Assembly (NCBI GenBank): GCA_035695405.1
Contig: DASSED010000157.1
Location: 1-64,000, forward strand
Reading direction: 5' to 3'
Length of the DNA: 64,000 nt
From: CAVVWJ01 sp035695405
Lineage (GTDB): Bacteria; Gemmatimonadota; Gemmatimonadetes; Gemmatimonadales; GWC2-71-9
Numbering within the stretch: position 1 is the stretch's first letter; each line of letters opens with the position of its first letter. Shown here one piece after another: positions 34,042 through 42,561 of this stretch. Under the pieces are notes generated by a model. That model did no database searches. It was not told the origin of the DNA and worked only from the letters and a program-made list of their open reading frames with translations. A program made the position numbers and the translations under genes.

Positions 34042-35280
34042 GTGAAAGTCCTGGTGTTGGGCGCCGGCGCGGTGGGGACCGTGTCCGCCCTCAAATTCGT
34101 GCAGGAAGCGATGCTCGAGAAGCTCGTCATCGCCGACGCGGTGTCCGCCCGCGCCTCCCTCCTTGCGGACCGGCTCGATGATCACCGGGTTTCGGCATTA
34201 TGTCTCGATGCCGGCGATCGAGCGGCAATAGCCCGAAGTATCCGTCAGAACGGTATAACGATGGTCCTGAACGCGGCGCTGCCGGCGACCAATATCGCTG
34301 TTATGCGCGCCTGCCTGGAAGCAGGCTGCGACTACATCGATCTCGCCAGCGCCGGTACCGATGCGGATGGCATTCCGAAGATGGAAGACCAGTTCGCCCT
34401 GGATGCCGAGTTCAAGGCCGCCGGTCGGTTGGCCCTGCTGGGGATGGGGGCTGATCCCGGAACCACCAATGTGTATGCCGCCTACGCGGCCACGCACCTG
34501 CTCGATACTGTCACCGAGTTGCGGGTGCGGGACGGCGATAACTCCGTGTGCCTGGGGCACGACGGTTTTCTCGCCGCATTCAGTCCCTGGGTGATGATCG
34601 ACGAGTGTCTGTGCAAGGCCGTGAGCTACAAAAACGGCCGCTACTTTCTCGAGGAGCCGCTTACTGGCCTGGAAGCGTTCGATTTCCCCGAGTTGGGGGT
34701 CCTCAAATGCTATTACGTGGACCATGAGGAGTCCAAGACGCTCCCCCGGTTCTTTCCCCATGCGCGAGTGATCGACTTCAAGCTCTGCATGGGCGATGAA
34801 ACCGTGGAGACGCTTCGAGTCATGAAGCGTCTGGGTCTGTCCGGCAAAGATAGGATCCGGGTGGGAGATCAGTCGGTCGCGCCTCGCGATCTGGTGGTCT
34901 CGTTGCTTCCCGATCCCCGGGACCTGGCCGGTCGTCTCCACGGCAAGACCTGCGTGGGAACGCTGGCGAAGGGATTCAAGAACGGTGAGCCGAAGGCGTA
35001 CTACATCTATAACGTCGCCGACCACCAGGCTGCCTACGAGGAGCTCGGCGTTCAGGCCACCGCGTACCAGACCGGAATCCCTCCCGTCATTGCGGCGTGC
35101 CTGATCTCCCGCGGAGTCTGGCGCGGGACCGGCGTGATGTCGCCGGAACAGTTCAACCCTGATCCGTTCCTTCAGCGGCTCACCCGCGAGGGCATGCCCT
35201 GGCACGTTCGGGAGGACACCGCTCGGTTGGAAGTGCCCCGTGCCCCGCTTCGTCCCTCTCGGGAAACGGTCGCGGCTTAG
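34042..35280 (+). CDS. Saccharopine dehydrogenase family protein (carboxynorspermidine dehydrogenase-like)
   Basis: 412-residue NAD(P)-dependent enzyme. A Rossmann motif opens the protein: 'VLVLGAGAVGTVSALKF'. The C-terminal half, 'FDFPELGVLKCYYVDHEESK', 'GKTCVGTLAKGFKNGEPKAY', 'YIYNVADHQAAY', 'AYQTGIPPVIAACL' and 'FNPDPFLQRL', resembles carboxynorspermidine dehydrogenase as I remember it, and the wider saccharopine dehydrogenase family. These enzymes reductively join an aldehyde to an amine or reverse that step. Beside two polyamine transporters a role in polyamine conversion is attractive; lysine/saccharopine metabolism is the main alternative. GTG 34042 has AGAGGAG upstream. A strong terminator follows. 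Confidence 0.72.
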   Translation: MKVLVLGAGAVGTVSALKFVQEAMLEKLVIADAVSARASLLADRLDDHRVSALCLDAGDRAAIARSIRQNGITMVLNAALPATNIAVMRACLEAGCDYIDLASAGTDADGIPKMEDQFALDAEFKAAGRLALLGMGADPGTTNVYAAYAATHLLDTVTELRVRDGDNSVCLGHDGFLAAFSPWVMIDECLCKAVSYKNGRYFLEEPLTGLEAFDFPELGVLKCYYVDHEESKTLPRFFPHARVIDFKLCMGDETVETLRVMKRLGLSGKDRIRVGDQSVAPRDLVVSLLPDPRDLAGRLHGKTCVGTLAKGFKNGEPKAYYIYNVADHQAAYEELGVQATAYQTGIPPVIAACLISRGVWRGTGVMSPEQFNPDPFLQRLTREGMPWHVREDTARLEVPRAPLRPSRETVAA

Positions 35281-35301
35281 GGAACCGGCTCAATCAGCCA
35301 A

Positions 35302-35338
35302 AAAACCAGGCCTGCTCTAGTAGAGCGGGCCTGGTTTT
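35302..35338. terminator. Strong bidirectional terminator
   Basis: AAAACCAGGCC-T-GCTCT and AGAGC-G-GGCCTGGTTTT form a 16-bp stem with one T/G mismatch and a small loop, flanked by A-run and T-run. It ends the dehydrogenase transcript and separates it from the aldehyde dehydrogenase gene. Confidence 0.85.
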
Positions 35339-35493
35339 GGTTTCCGGGCACTCGGGTGCTGGTCCGACGGGTCTGTAAGTCGGCCATCGCTTCCATAAGG
35401 TCAGGCCGAGCATTCAGCCATCAATCCTTTTGTGCTAATTTCCCCGAGACCCCAGCTGATGCTGAACCGACCCTTCTGATGGTGGAGCACGCT

Positions 35494-36993
35494 ATGACCA
35501 GCACGGCTACAGCACCGGGCAAGCGACCCAAGTCCCAAGTTGCCCGGTACCAGATGTACATCGACGGAAAGTTCGTCGATGCCAAAAACGGCAAGACCTT
35601 CGACGTTTTCGATCCCGCCACTGAGCAGGTTATCGCCACCTGTCCCGCTGGCGACAGCACCGATATAGACCTGGCCGCCAAGGCGGCCCATAAAGCATTC
35701 TACGATAGCTGGAAAGCAGTCACCGCTCAGGAGCGGGGCCGGATTCTCCTTCGGCTGGCTGAGCGGATCCGCGCTCGGCGCGCCGAGCTGGCCGAATTGG
35801 AGACCCGAAACTCGGGCAAGCCGATCGTCGAATCCGAGTTCGATATGGACGACACCGCCACATGCTTCGAGTACTACGGCGGCCTCGCCACCAAGATCAA
35901 CGGCGAAGTACTGCCGGTTCCGGCGGATGCGGTGTCCTTGGCCCTGCGGGAGCCGGTGGGCGTCGCGGGGCAGATCATTCCCTGGAACTATCCCATCATG
36001 ATGGCGGCGTGGAAGATCGCTCCCGCCCTCGCGGCGGGCTGTACCGTCGTTCTCAAGCCCGCCGAGCAGACCCCCCTTTCGATTCTCGAGCTGGCCAAGG
36101 ACTTCGAGTCGGTGGGGCTTCCGCCAGGAGTGGTGAACATCGTCACCGGCGACGGTCCCTCAGCGGGCGCCCCGCTGGTGGCCCATCCCTCAGTGCGAAA
36201 GATCGCTTTCACTGGCAGCGCCGAAGTGGGCAAGCTCATCATGCGGAACGCCGCGGATCAGCTCAAGCGGGTATCACTCGAGCTGGGAGGAAAATCGCCC
36301 AACATCTTTTTCGCCGATGCCGACTTCGAGAATGCAGTCGATGGTGCCCTGTTCGGTACCTTCATCAACCAGGGCGAGGTCTGCTCCGCCGGGAGCCGGG
36401 TCCTGGTGCAGAAGGACATCTACAAGAAGTTTGTGGACGCCACCGCGGCCAAGGCCAAGACCATCAAGCTGGGCAACGGGCTGGACCGGGAGACCAAGAT
36501 GGGTCCGCTGGTGAGCGCCGAGCAGCGGGACCGCGTGGCTCGGTATCTCCAGGTGGGCCGGGGTGAGGGGAAAGTTGCAGTGGGCGGCGGAACCCCGAAG
36601 CAGTTCGACAAAGGCTGGTACGTCGAGCCCACCATCTTCTACGACGTGGACAACTCGGCCAAGATCGCCCAGGAAGAAATCTTCGGTCCGGTCATGACGG
36701 TGATTCCCTTCACCGATGAGGCCGACGCCATCAGGATCGCCAACGAGACCCCCTACGGCTTAGCCGCCGCGGTCTGGACCCGCGACATCTACAAGGCGTT
36801 CCGGGTGGTGAAGGCGCTTGAAGCCGGCATCGTCTGGGTCAACCACATGCAACCCACCTATGTCGAGGCTCCCTGGGGCGGCTATAAGGCCTCAGGCTTC
36901 GGCCGGGAGCTGGGTCGCTGGGGCGTGGAGGAGTACCTGGAGACCAAACAGGTGTACATCAATCTGGATGAGAAGCCGATTGGATGGTATTAG
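35494..36993 (+). CDS. Aldehyde dehydrogenase, probably for 4-aminobutanal (or betaine aldehyde)
   Basis: 499-residue NAD(P)-dependent aldehyde dehydrogenase. It shows 'GVAGQIIPWNYPIMMAAWKI', the coenzyme-binding 'FTGSAEVGKLIM', catalytic Glu in 'LELGGKSPNIFFADAD', catalytic Cys in 'NQGEVCSAGSRVLV', and 'EIFGPVMTVIPF'. This is the PatD/PuuC/BetB group. In this setting it would oxidise 4-aminobutanal from PatA to GABA, feeding GabT; substrate choice is an inference. The frame opens at 35356, but ATG 35494 has GGTGGAG about 9 bases upstream and gives the standard length. It has its own transcription unit after a terminator. Confidence 0.88.
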   Translation: MTSTATAPGKRPKSQVARYQMYIDGKFVDAKNGKTFDVFDPATEQVIATCPAGDSTDIDLAAKAAHKAFYDSWKAVTAQERGRILLRLAERIRARRAELAELETRNSGKPIVESEFDMDDTATCFEYYGGLATKINGEVLPVPADAVSLALREPVGVAGQIIPWNYPIMMAAWKIAPALAAGCTVVLKPAEQTPLSILELAKDFESVGLPPGVVNIVTGDGPSAGAPLVAHPSVRKIAFTGSAEVGKLIMRNAADQLKRVSLELGGKSPNIFFADADFENAVDGALFGTFINQGEVCSAGSRVLVQKDIYKKFVDATAAKAKTIKLGNGLDRETKMGPLVSAEQRDRVARYLQVGRGEGKVAVGGGTPKQFDKGWYVEPTIFYDVDNSAKIAQEEIFGPVMTVIPFTDEADAIRIANETPYGLAAAVWTRDIYKAFRVVKALEAGIVWVNHMQPTYVEAPWGGYKASGFGRELGRWGVEEYLETKQVYINLDEKPIGWY

Positions 36994-36997
36994 AGGA

Positions 36998-37091
36998 GTC
37001 GCCAGTCGTCAGTTGTCAGTCGCGAGCTTAAGTCGCGCGTTATCCATGGTGCAGGTGCTTTGAGACTGTCTGGCGACTGACGACTGACGAC
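36998..37091. repeat. Imperfect 24-bp inverted repeat made of CAGTCGT heptads
   Basis: The arms at 36998-37021 and 37068-37091 match as inverted repeats at 20 of 24 positions, 46 bases apart. Each arm is itself built of tandem 7-base units (CAGTCGT-like). It lies between two convergent genes and may act as a terminator or be a dispersed palindromic element. Confidence 0.6.
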
Positions 37092-37094
37092 ACC

Positions 37095-38792
37095 TTACAA
37101 CGCCGGCCCCTCCCCAACCATCGCCCGCCGAACCAACGGGATGGGCGGACCTCCGTACGAGAGAAACCGGTCGTGAAACTCCTTCCATGCGCTCCGACCT
37201 CCGCGGGACTTGGTCCAGTCCTCTCGTAAGTTCCGGATCATCAGCTTTCCCAGCGTGTAGTTGAGATAGGCCGGATCATAGGTGCCTCGAAGCGCCTGCT
37301 GCCGGGCAGTGCCGGGGTCGGTGTACGCCTCCTCCCGGAACAGACGGTCTGACTGGGCCACCGTCATACCCTTGGTATGGAGACCGATCGCGGATAGGAA
37401 GCGCGCGTTTCGGAGCAGCGCGTTGGCCAACTGGCCGATGTGGGTCTCGGGATCACCATTGCCCAACCCCGCTTCCCACATCATCTCCTCAGTGTAGTGG
37501 GCCCAGCCTTCGGCAAAGGCGTAGCCCACGAATACCTGGCCGAATTTGGAGGTTGACCGGTTGGAGTGCAGGAAGTTGAGGAAGTGGCCGGGCCACACCT
37601 CGTGCACACTGGTGAACAGGAGGTCGGCCACTCCGGGTATGTAGGCCGCCTGCTCGGCCGGAGGCCATTTCGGGTCCGGGGGAGCGATGTAATAAATGGA
37701 AGGGATGTTCTTCTCGTAGGGTCCCGGGATGTCGATATAGGCAAAGTTGAAGCGCTGATAGGGCGGCGCCTCGTGGACCAGGGCCCGCTCAGTCCCCGGC
37801 ACGGACACCAGATCCTTGGCTTTCACGAACGCTTCCAGCGTATCCAGCTGGCGAGTTGCCGCCGCCACCGCGCCGCCCGCCGGTTTGTGGGCACTCATCT
37901 TTTCGACGCATTGCGTGATGGACCGCTTGGGGGCGAACCGGGCGCAGGCTTCCTTGAGTGCCTTGATGTTGCGGTCCATATCCGCGCGGCCGATCTTCTC
38001 CAGCCGGTCGAGCGGGACATCCACCATCTCGGTTGATTTCAGCATGTCCTGAAACAGCTCAGGGCCCATGGCATACCCCGTCGTCCCCCGCTTTTGCTCC
38101 TGGGCTAGCCATCCGTCGATATCCTTGAGCGCCTGCACCGCGGCCCCGTTTGCCCGGGTGAACTCCTGCCGGATGAGCGTATCTCGCACCGAATCAAAGG
38201 CGGCGGGCACGTCCTTCTCCAGGTAGCTGGCGAGTCCCCCGAATCTCCCTCGGCCGATGTCGGCGTAGGCTTTGGGCAGCGGGGTGTGCAGGTTCTTCCG
38301 GATCTGCGACAACGCGGCGGGCAGGCCGGAGGCCCACCGGGTATAGGACTTCATCCGCTGGGCCAGCGGCGCATAGGGCCGTGCGAGGTATACGTTGGGA
38401 TCGATCTGGTCGGTATACCAGCTGGGGTTCCGGTGAGGCCAGTCGGCTCGCTCGATCCAGAATAGGTCACGGTCGATATCCGCAACCAGGTAGTCCCGCT
38501 CGAAGCGGCTCGTGGGATCGCTGCTGTCGATGGGAAACGCCGTGGCGCTATCCCGCAAACCGTGAAGCCGCTGGATCCAGGCTTTGAGTCCCGGATCAGT
38601 CCAGTCGGGGAATCGGCCATCGAAATCGTGGCGCCCCTGATAAACAGCGAAGAGTGGGTTTGCCTGGAAGTAGGTCTCCAGAAACCCGGAGACGAAGCCG
38701 TTCCAGTCCGATCCCGAGCGGTGTCCGGCCGGCGCCCGGCATCCTGCCGTCAGTGCCAGGACCAGAGTCAACGCTGCCATTCGTGGGTACAT
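37095..38792 (-). CDS. DUF885-family lipoprotein, putative metallopeptidase
   Basis: 565-residue DUF885 protein, a group related to M2/M3-like zinc peptidases. Lipobox LTAGC near residue 18 marks it as a lipoprotein. The presumed metal motif 'FTSVHEVWPGHFLNF' carries a His-Glu and a following His in the DUF885 pattern HExxPGH, and 'EGWAHYTEEMMWEAG' about 40 residues later supplies the second conserved block with Glu. The long N-terminal part is helical. Substrates are unknown; exopeptidase-like activity on secreted peptides is a reasonable guess. It is divergent from the histidine-kinase gene, with 53 bases between starts. The start ATG has GGAGG upstream. Confidence 0.85.
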   Translation of the reverse strand: MYPRMAALTLVLALTAGCRAPAGHRSGSDWNGFVSGFLETYFQANPLFAVYQGRHDFDGRFPDWTDPGLKAWIQRLHGLRDSATAFPIDSSDPTSRFERDYLVADIDRDLFWIERADWPHRNPSWYTDQIDPNVYLARPYAPLAQRMKSYTRWASGLPAALSQIRKNLHTPLPKAYADIGRGRFGGLASYLEKDVPAAFDSVRDTLIRQEFTRANGAAVQALKDIDGWLAQEQKRGTTGYAMGPELFQDMLKSTEMVDVPLDRLEKIGRADMDRNIKALKEACARFAPKRSITQCVEKMSAHKPAGGAVAAATRQLDTLEAFVKAKDLVSVPGTERALVHEAPPYQRFNFAYIDIPGPYEKNIPSIYYIAPPDPKWPPAEQAAYIPGVADLLFTSVHEVWPGHFLNFLHSNRSTSKFGQVFVGYAFAEGWAHYTEEMMWEAGLGNGDPETHIGQLANALLRNARFLSAIGLHTKGMTVAQSDRLFREEAYTDPGTARQQALRGTYDPAYLNYTLGKLMIRNLREDWTKSRGGRSAWKEFHDRFLSYGGPPIPLVRRAMVGEGPAL

Positions 38793-38845
38793 CCGGCCTC
38801 CCTTTCAGTGTTGCCAACGTCCGTTTCTTGCCGTTTGTTTCGCGT

Positions 38846-40621
38846 ATGCACGACAACATTCCGGTGGTGAACGCCACCGAGCTGGATGCCGCCCTGCTCC
38901 AGGCCACGATCACCCTGGCGCTCGCCGGCCTCTGCGCTTTTCTCTATGCCCGCTACCGAAAGCCCTATCTCGCCTGGTGGACGGGTGCGTGGGGACTCTA
39001 TCTCCTGCGCATTGCCGCCATCACCAGCTTCCTGCTCACATCCAACCGCGTCTGGCTCTACTGGCATCAGGTCGTAACCGGATGGACGGCGCTGGCCTTA
39101 CTGTATGCCGCCCTGGTCTTCTCCCAGCAGGTTCGGTGGCGGCCCTGGTACCTGGCGCTGGTGGTCTTTCCTCCCGCTTGGTCATACGTAGCTATCTACC
39201 AACTGCAGCATTTTCTCTGGGCCGCAGGCCCCGCCGTGTTATTCCTCAGCCTTGCCACGCTCTGGACCGGTTGGGTCTTCTATCGCTATCGCCGCCGAGT
39301 GGGCTCGAGCGGGGCTACCCTCCTGGCCGCGGCGTTCGGCTTCTGGGGACTGCATCATCTCGATTATCCGTTCCTCAGGGCCCGGGGGAGTTGGGCTCCC
39401 TGGGGTTACTACCTGGACATCCTCCTGGCGCTGGCCGTAGGAGCGGGCATCCTGTTACTGGTACTCGACGATCTGCGGCGAGGATTGGGCGCACTCTCGG
39501 CTCTATCGAGCGATCTCCAGCGCGCCGGACGAGAGCAGGATGTGCTCGACGCGCTCCTGGCCCGGCCGCTGTCACTCCCCGCGGTTCGGGGCAGTGCCCT
39601 CTACGCCATCGAGGGCTCCGGGACTGCTTTCGTCCGGGGCGCCGGAGTGTGCGCCGAGTGGACCTCGGGGGCTATGTCGCCCTCGGCTGCTGGGGTCCTG
39701 AACCGAGTCATCGAGACAGCCCGACCCCAATTCAGCACCGAATGGTTCGAGACCACCAGCGGGAAGCGACCGGTCTACGAATATGTCGCGGTACTTCCCA
39801 TCTTCAAAAACGGGCTGGTCAGCGCAGCGCTGGTGCTGGTGGGACACGCTCGCGATCCGTTCACGGCGTTGGACGACAAATTTCTGCTGGCTCTGGGGCA
39901 TCAGGTCGGCGCCGCGTTGGAAAACGCGGACCTGTACAGCCGGCTCGAGGCGCGCACGGTGGAGCTGGCGCGCCTCTCTGCCCGCATGATCGAACAGCAC
40001 GAGGAGGAGCGCCGCCGCCTCTCCCGCGAGCTGCACGATGAGACAGCCCAGGTTTTCTCCGCGGTCAAGATGGAGCTTCAGGTGCTGCGGGACAATCTCC
40101 GGCCGGAGCATGGGCCACGGCTGGATCAGATTCTGACACTCATCGACACCGGGATTCGGAGCATTCGCAGCGTCACCAACGATCTTCGGCCTTCGCTGCT
40201 GGACGACCTGGGGCTGCTGCCGGCGTTGCGCTCCCTGGTGGCCGATTTCAGCGAGCGCAGTGGCATTCAGACCGGCCTGGCGGTTCCATCCAAGCTGCCG
40301 CCCCTCTCCCGCGAGGCCGAGCTGGCGCTTTTCCGGGCACTCCAGGAGGCGTTATCCAACGTACTTCGCCACGCGAATGCCCAGTCGGTCGAGATCGGGA
40401 TTTCCGTCAGTACTGAAGGGGTATTGCTTCAGGTGAGCGATGACGGCAAGGGACTGCCGGCCGGCATTCCGATCGAAGCGCTCGAGCTGCACGGGCACAT
40501 GGGTCTGGCCGGCATGCGAGAGAGGATCATGGCGCTGGGCGGCACCGTTCGCCTGCGCCCGCAGCATGGCGCCGGAGCTCTGCTGGAGGTGCTGGTGCCG
40601 GCCGAGTCCGGCGGAAGCTGA
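38846..40621 (+). CDS. Membrane sensor histidine kinase (NarL/DesK-type, HisKA_3)
   Basis: 591 residues. Seven or so hydrophobic helices fill residues 15-208, forming a membrane-embedded sensor with little periplasmic sequence. A GAF-like domain follows (about 225-365), then a coiled coil and the dimerisation motif 'RRLSRELHDETAQVFSAVKM' with phospho-acceptor His397. The ATPase domain shows 'ALQEALSNVLRHANA' (N box), 'VSDDGKGLPAG' (G1) and 'HGHMGLAGMRERI' (G2). No Shine-Dalgarno precedes ATG 38846, so start choice is uncertain; it may be leaderless. Its partner regulator starts one base after its stop. The signal is unknown; hydrophobic ligands, redox or membrane state are plausible for this architecture. 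Confidence 0.9.
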   Translation: MHDNIPVVNATELDAALLQATITLALAGLCAFLYARYRKPYLAWWTGAWGLYLLRIAAITSFLLTSNRVWLYWHQVVTGWTALALLYAALVFSQQVRWRPWYLALVVFPPAWSYVAIYQLQHFLWAAGPAVLFLSLATLWTGWVFYRYRRRVGSSGATLLAAAFGFWGLHHLDYPFLRARGSWAPWGYYLDILLALAVGAGILLLVLDDLRRGLGALSALSSDLQRAGREQDVLDALLARPLSLPAVRGSALYAIEGSGTAFVRGAGVCAEWTSGAMSPSAAGVLNRVIETARPQFSTEWFETTSGKRPVYEYVAVLPIFKNGLVSAALVLVGHARDPFTALDDKFLLALGHQVGAALENADLYSRLEARTVELARLSARMIEQHEEERRRLSRELHDETAQVFSAVKMELQVLRDNLRPEHGPRLDQILTLIDTGIRSIRSVTNDLRPSLLDDLGLLPALRSLVADFSERSGIQTGLAVPSKLPPLSREAELALFRALQEALSNVLRHANAQSVEIGISVSTEGVLLQVSDDGKGLPAGIPIEALELHGHMGLAGMRERIMALGGTVRLRPQHGAGALLEVLVPAESGGS

Positions 40622-40622
40622 G

Positions 40623-41276
40623 ATGAACGAGAAGCCGATCCGGGTCCTGGTGGTCGATGACCACACGATCGTACGGACCGGCATCCGCCACGTACTGGAG
40701 AGTGAGGCCGGCTTCGAGGTCGTAGGCGAAGCGGCCAGCGGAGCCGAAGCGGTGTCCCTCGCCACAGCGCTGCAGCCGGATGTCGTGCTGCTCGACATCA
40801 GCATGCCGGACGGATCGGGGCTGCAAGTGGCGAATCGTCTGAGCCGGGAGACGGCTCCGCCCCGAGTGCTGATGCTCAGCATGCACAGCAATGCGGAGTA
40901 TGTGCTGGAGAGTGTACGGGCCGGAGCCCACGGCTACCTGCTCAAGGATGCCGCGGCCACGGAGCTTCGAAGCGCCATCCGGGCTGTGTGCCGGGGCGAG
41001 TCGTACTTCAGCCCGCCAGTCGCCGGCAGCTTGAGCGCCGCGGTTCGGGGCGACCACGATGCGCACGCCTCACTGGTCTCTCAGCTCACCGGCCGGGAGC
41101 GCGAGGTGCTCCAGGGTATTGCTCGGGGGCTTACCAACAAGGAGATCGCGGCCGAGCTGGGAATCAGCCACCGCACCGTGGAGACCCACCGGGAAAGCCT
41201 CATGCGAAAGCTCCAGATCCGAACCGTGGCGGAGCTGACCCGGCTGGCGCTCGCCACCGGAGTCATCAGGAGCTGA
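40623..41276 (+). CDS. NarL/FixJ-family response regulator
   Basis: 217-residue transcription regulator. The receiver domain (about 6-122) has the acidic pair in 'VVDDHTIVRTGIR', phospho-acceptor Asp58 in 'VVLLDISMPDGSG' and the conserved Lys in 'HGYLLKDAAA'. The C-terminal LuxR-type helix-turn-helix reads 'LTGREREVLQGIARGLTNKE' then 'LGISHRTVETHRESLMRKL'. ATG 40623 follows the kinase stop by one base, so the pair is co-translated. The hemH gene begins 21 bases downstream, suggesting that the system and heme synthesis share a transcript. Confidence 0.93.
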   Translation: MNEKPIRVLVVDDHTIVRTGIRHVLESEAGFEVVGEAASGAEAVSLATALQPDVVLLDISMPDGSGLQVANRLSRETAPPRVLMLSMHSNAEYVLESVRAGAHGYLLKDAAATELRSAIRAVCRGESYFSPPVAGSLSAAVRGDHDAHASLVSQLTGREREVLQGIARGLTNKEIAAELGISHRTVETHRESLMRKLQIRTVAELTRLALATGVIRS

Positions 41277-41297
41277 CCGCCACATTATGTTAGGACG

Positions 41298-42449
41298 ATG
41301 ACCGATCTCAAGCCGTTCGCTCCCCATGCTCCACCCGGTGCTGTGGATCCGAAAGCGCGTCCACGCACCGGCATCGTCATGCTGAACCTGGGTGGGCCGG
41401 CGACGCTGGACGATGTAGAGCCGTTCCTACTAGAGCTCTTCGCCGATCGCGAGATCATCCAGCTGCCGTTCCAGCGCTGGCTGGGACCCTACATCGCCCG
41501 CCGGCGGACCCCGAAAGTCCGCGGTCTCTACGCCGCCATCGGTGGCGGGTCTCCCATCCTTCGATTTACCGAAGCCCAGGGACGCGGCATGGTCGCCCGG
41601 CTGGACCGGGTGTCACCCGGGTCCGCACCCCACAGGTTCTACGTCGCGTTCCGCTATACCCGCCCGAACAGCGATGACGCCTTGAGGCAGATGCGGGCGG
41701 ATGGAATCGAGCGGGCCATCGCATTCACCCAGTATCCTCAGTTCAGTTGCAGCACGACCGGCTCCAGCCTCAACGAGCTGTGGCGGGCGGCATCTCGTAC
41801 CGGGCTTCAGAATGCGTTCGAGTGGAGCATCATCGATCGCTGGCCGGTGCACCCGGGTTTCATCGAAGCGATGACCGAGACGGTGCGGGATGGTCTGGAT
41901 CAGTTCGACCCTGCCGACCGGGATCGGGTCCTGCTCCTGTTCAGCGCCCATTCATTGCCGCTGGATGTGATCGATCGGGGAGACTCGTACCCCCAGGAGA
42001 TCGGGGCGAGCGTACAACGGGTGGTGGAGCGGCTGGGCACGGAGAATCAGTACATCCTTGCCTATCAATCCGATGTGGGGCCGATCCGGTGGCTCGGCGC
42101 GCGCACCGAACAGGTCATCCGCCAGCTGGGAGCCCGGGGCCACAAGCACGTGCTGGTGGTTCCCATCGCGTTCACCAGCGATCACATCGAGACGTTATCG
42201 GAGCTGGATCGGGAATACGGGGAAGTGGCCCATCAGGCGGGGATCACGCACTATCGCCGTGCGCCGGCCCTGAACGACCGGCCCCGGTTTCTGGATGCAT
42301 TAGCCGAGATCGTCCGGGACCACTTGAGCTCGGGTGAGACGCACAGCACCCAGTACTCACTCCGGTGCGCTGGATGCACCAACTCGCAATGCAGGAATAT
42401 TTTGAGGCCGGTGGGGAGAGAGTCGAGAGTCGCGGGTCACGAGTCATGA
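41298..42449 (+). CDS. hemH: Ferrochelatase with C-terminal cysteine cluster
   Basis: 383-residue enzyme that inserts ferrous iron into porphyrin. Motifs: 'GIVMLNLGGPATLDDVEPFL', 'AFTQYPQFSCSTTGSSLNE', active-site His in 'LLFSAHSLPLDVIDRGDSYP', 'YQSDVGPIRWLGARTE' and 'PIAFTSDHIETLSELDREYG' with the conserved His and Glu. The C-terminus has 'CAGCTNSQC', resembling the C-x2-C-x4-C end of ferrochelatases that carry a [2Fe-2S] cluster. The last dozen residues are encoded by repeat-like DNA running into the spacer. It faces hemA tail to tail. Confidence 0.93.
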   Translation: MTDLKPFAPHAPPGAVDPKARPRTGIVMLNLGGPATLDDVEPFLLELFADREIIQLPFQRWLGPYIARRRTPKVRGLYAAIGGGSPILRFTEAQGRGMVARLDRVSPGSAPHRFYVAFRYTRPNSDDALRQMRADGIERAIAFTQYPQFSCSTTGSSLNELWRAASRTGLQNAFEWSIIDRWPVHPGFIEAMTETVRDGLDQFDPADRDRVLLLFSAHSLPLDVIDRGDSYPQEIGASVQRVVERLGTENQYILAYQSDVGPIRWLGARTEQVIRQLGARGHKHVLVVPIAFTSDHIETLSELDREYGEVAHQAGITHYRRAPALNDRPRFLDALAEIVRDHLSSGETHSTQYSLRCAGCTNSQCRNILRPVGRESRVAGHES

Positions 42450-42453
42450 TGTC

Positions 42454-42547
42454 GTCATTCTGAGAGAGTAAAGAGGATCCCTCAGACACCTTTGGAGAGA
42501 TCCCTTCGCACTGCTGAGGCAGGCTACTTCGCTTCGCTCAGGGTGAC
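42454..42547. repeat. Palindromic intergenic repeat (REP-like)
   Basis: GTCATTCTGAG (42454-42464) and CTCAGGGTGAC (42537-42547) close a stem with two wobble positions; inside are two GATCCCT words and the phrase TTCGCTTCGCTCAGGGTGAC. It resembles a type of dispersed 'GTCATTCTGAG...GATCCC' element that I recall from various environmental bacteria. It lies between convergent hemH and hemA. Confidence 0.6.
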
Positions 42548-42561
42548 ATAACCGCGACTTA

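Noticed and set aside
34198..35205. 335-codon minus-strand frame opposite the dehydrogenase gene
   Set aside because: Shadow frame with His/Arg-rich composition; the plus-strand product has a Rossmann motif and conserved family blocks.
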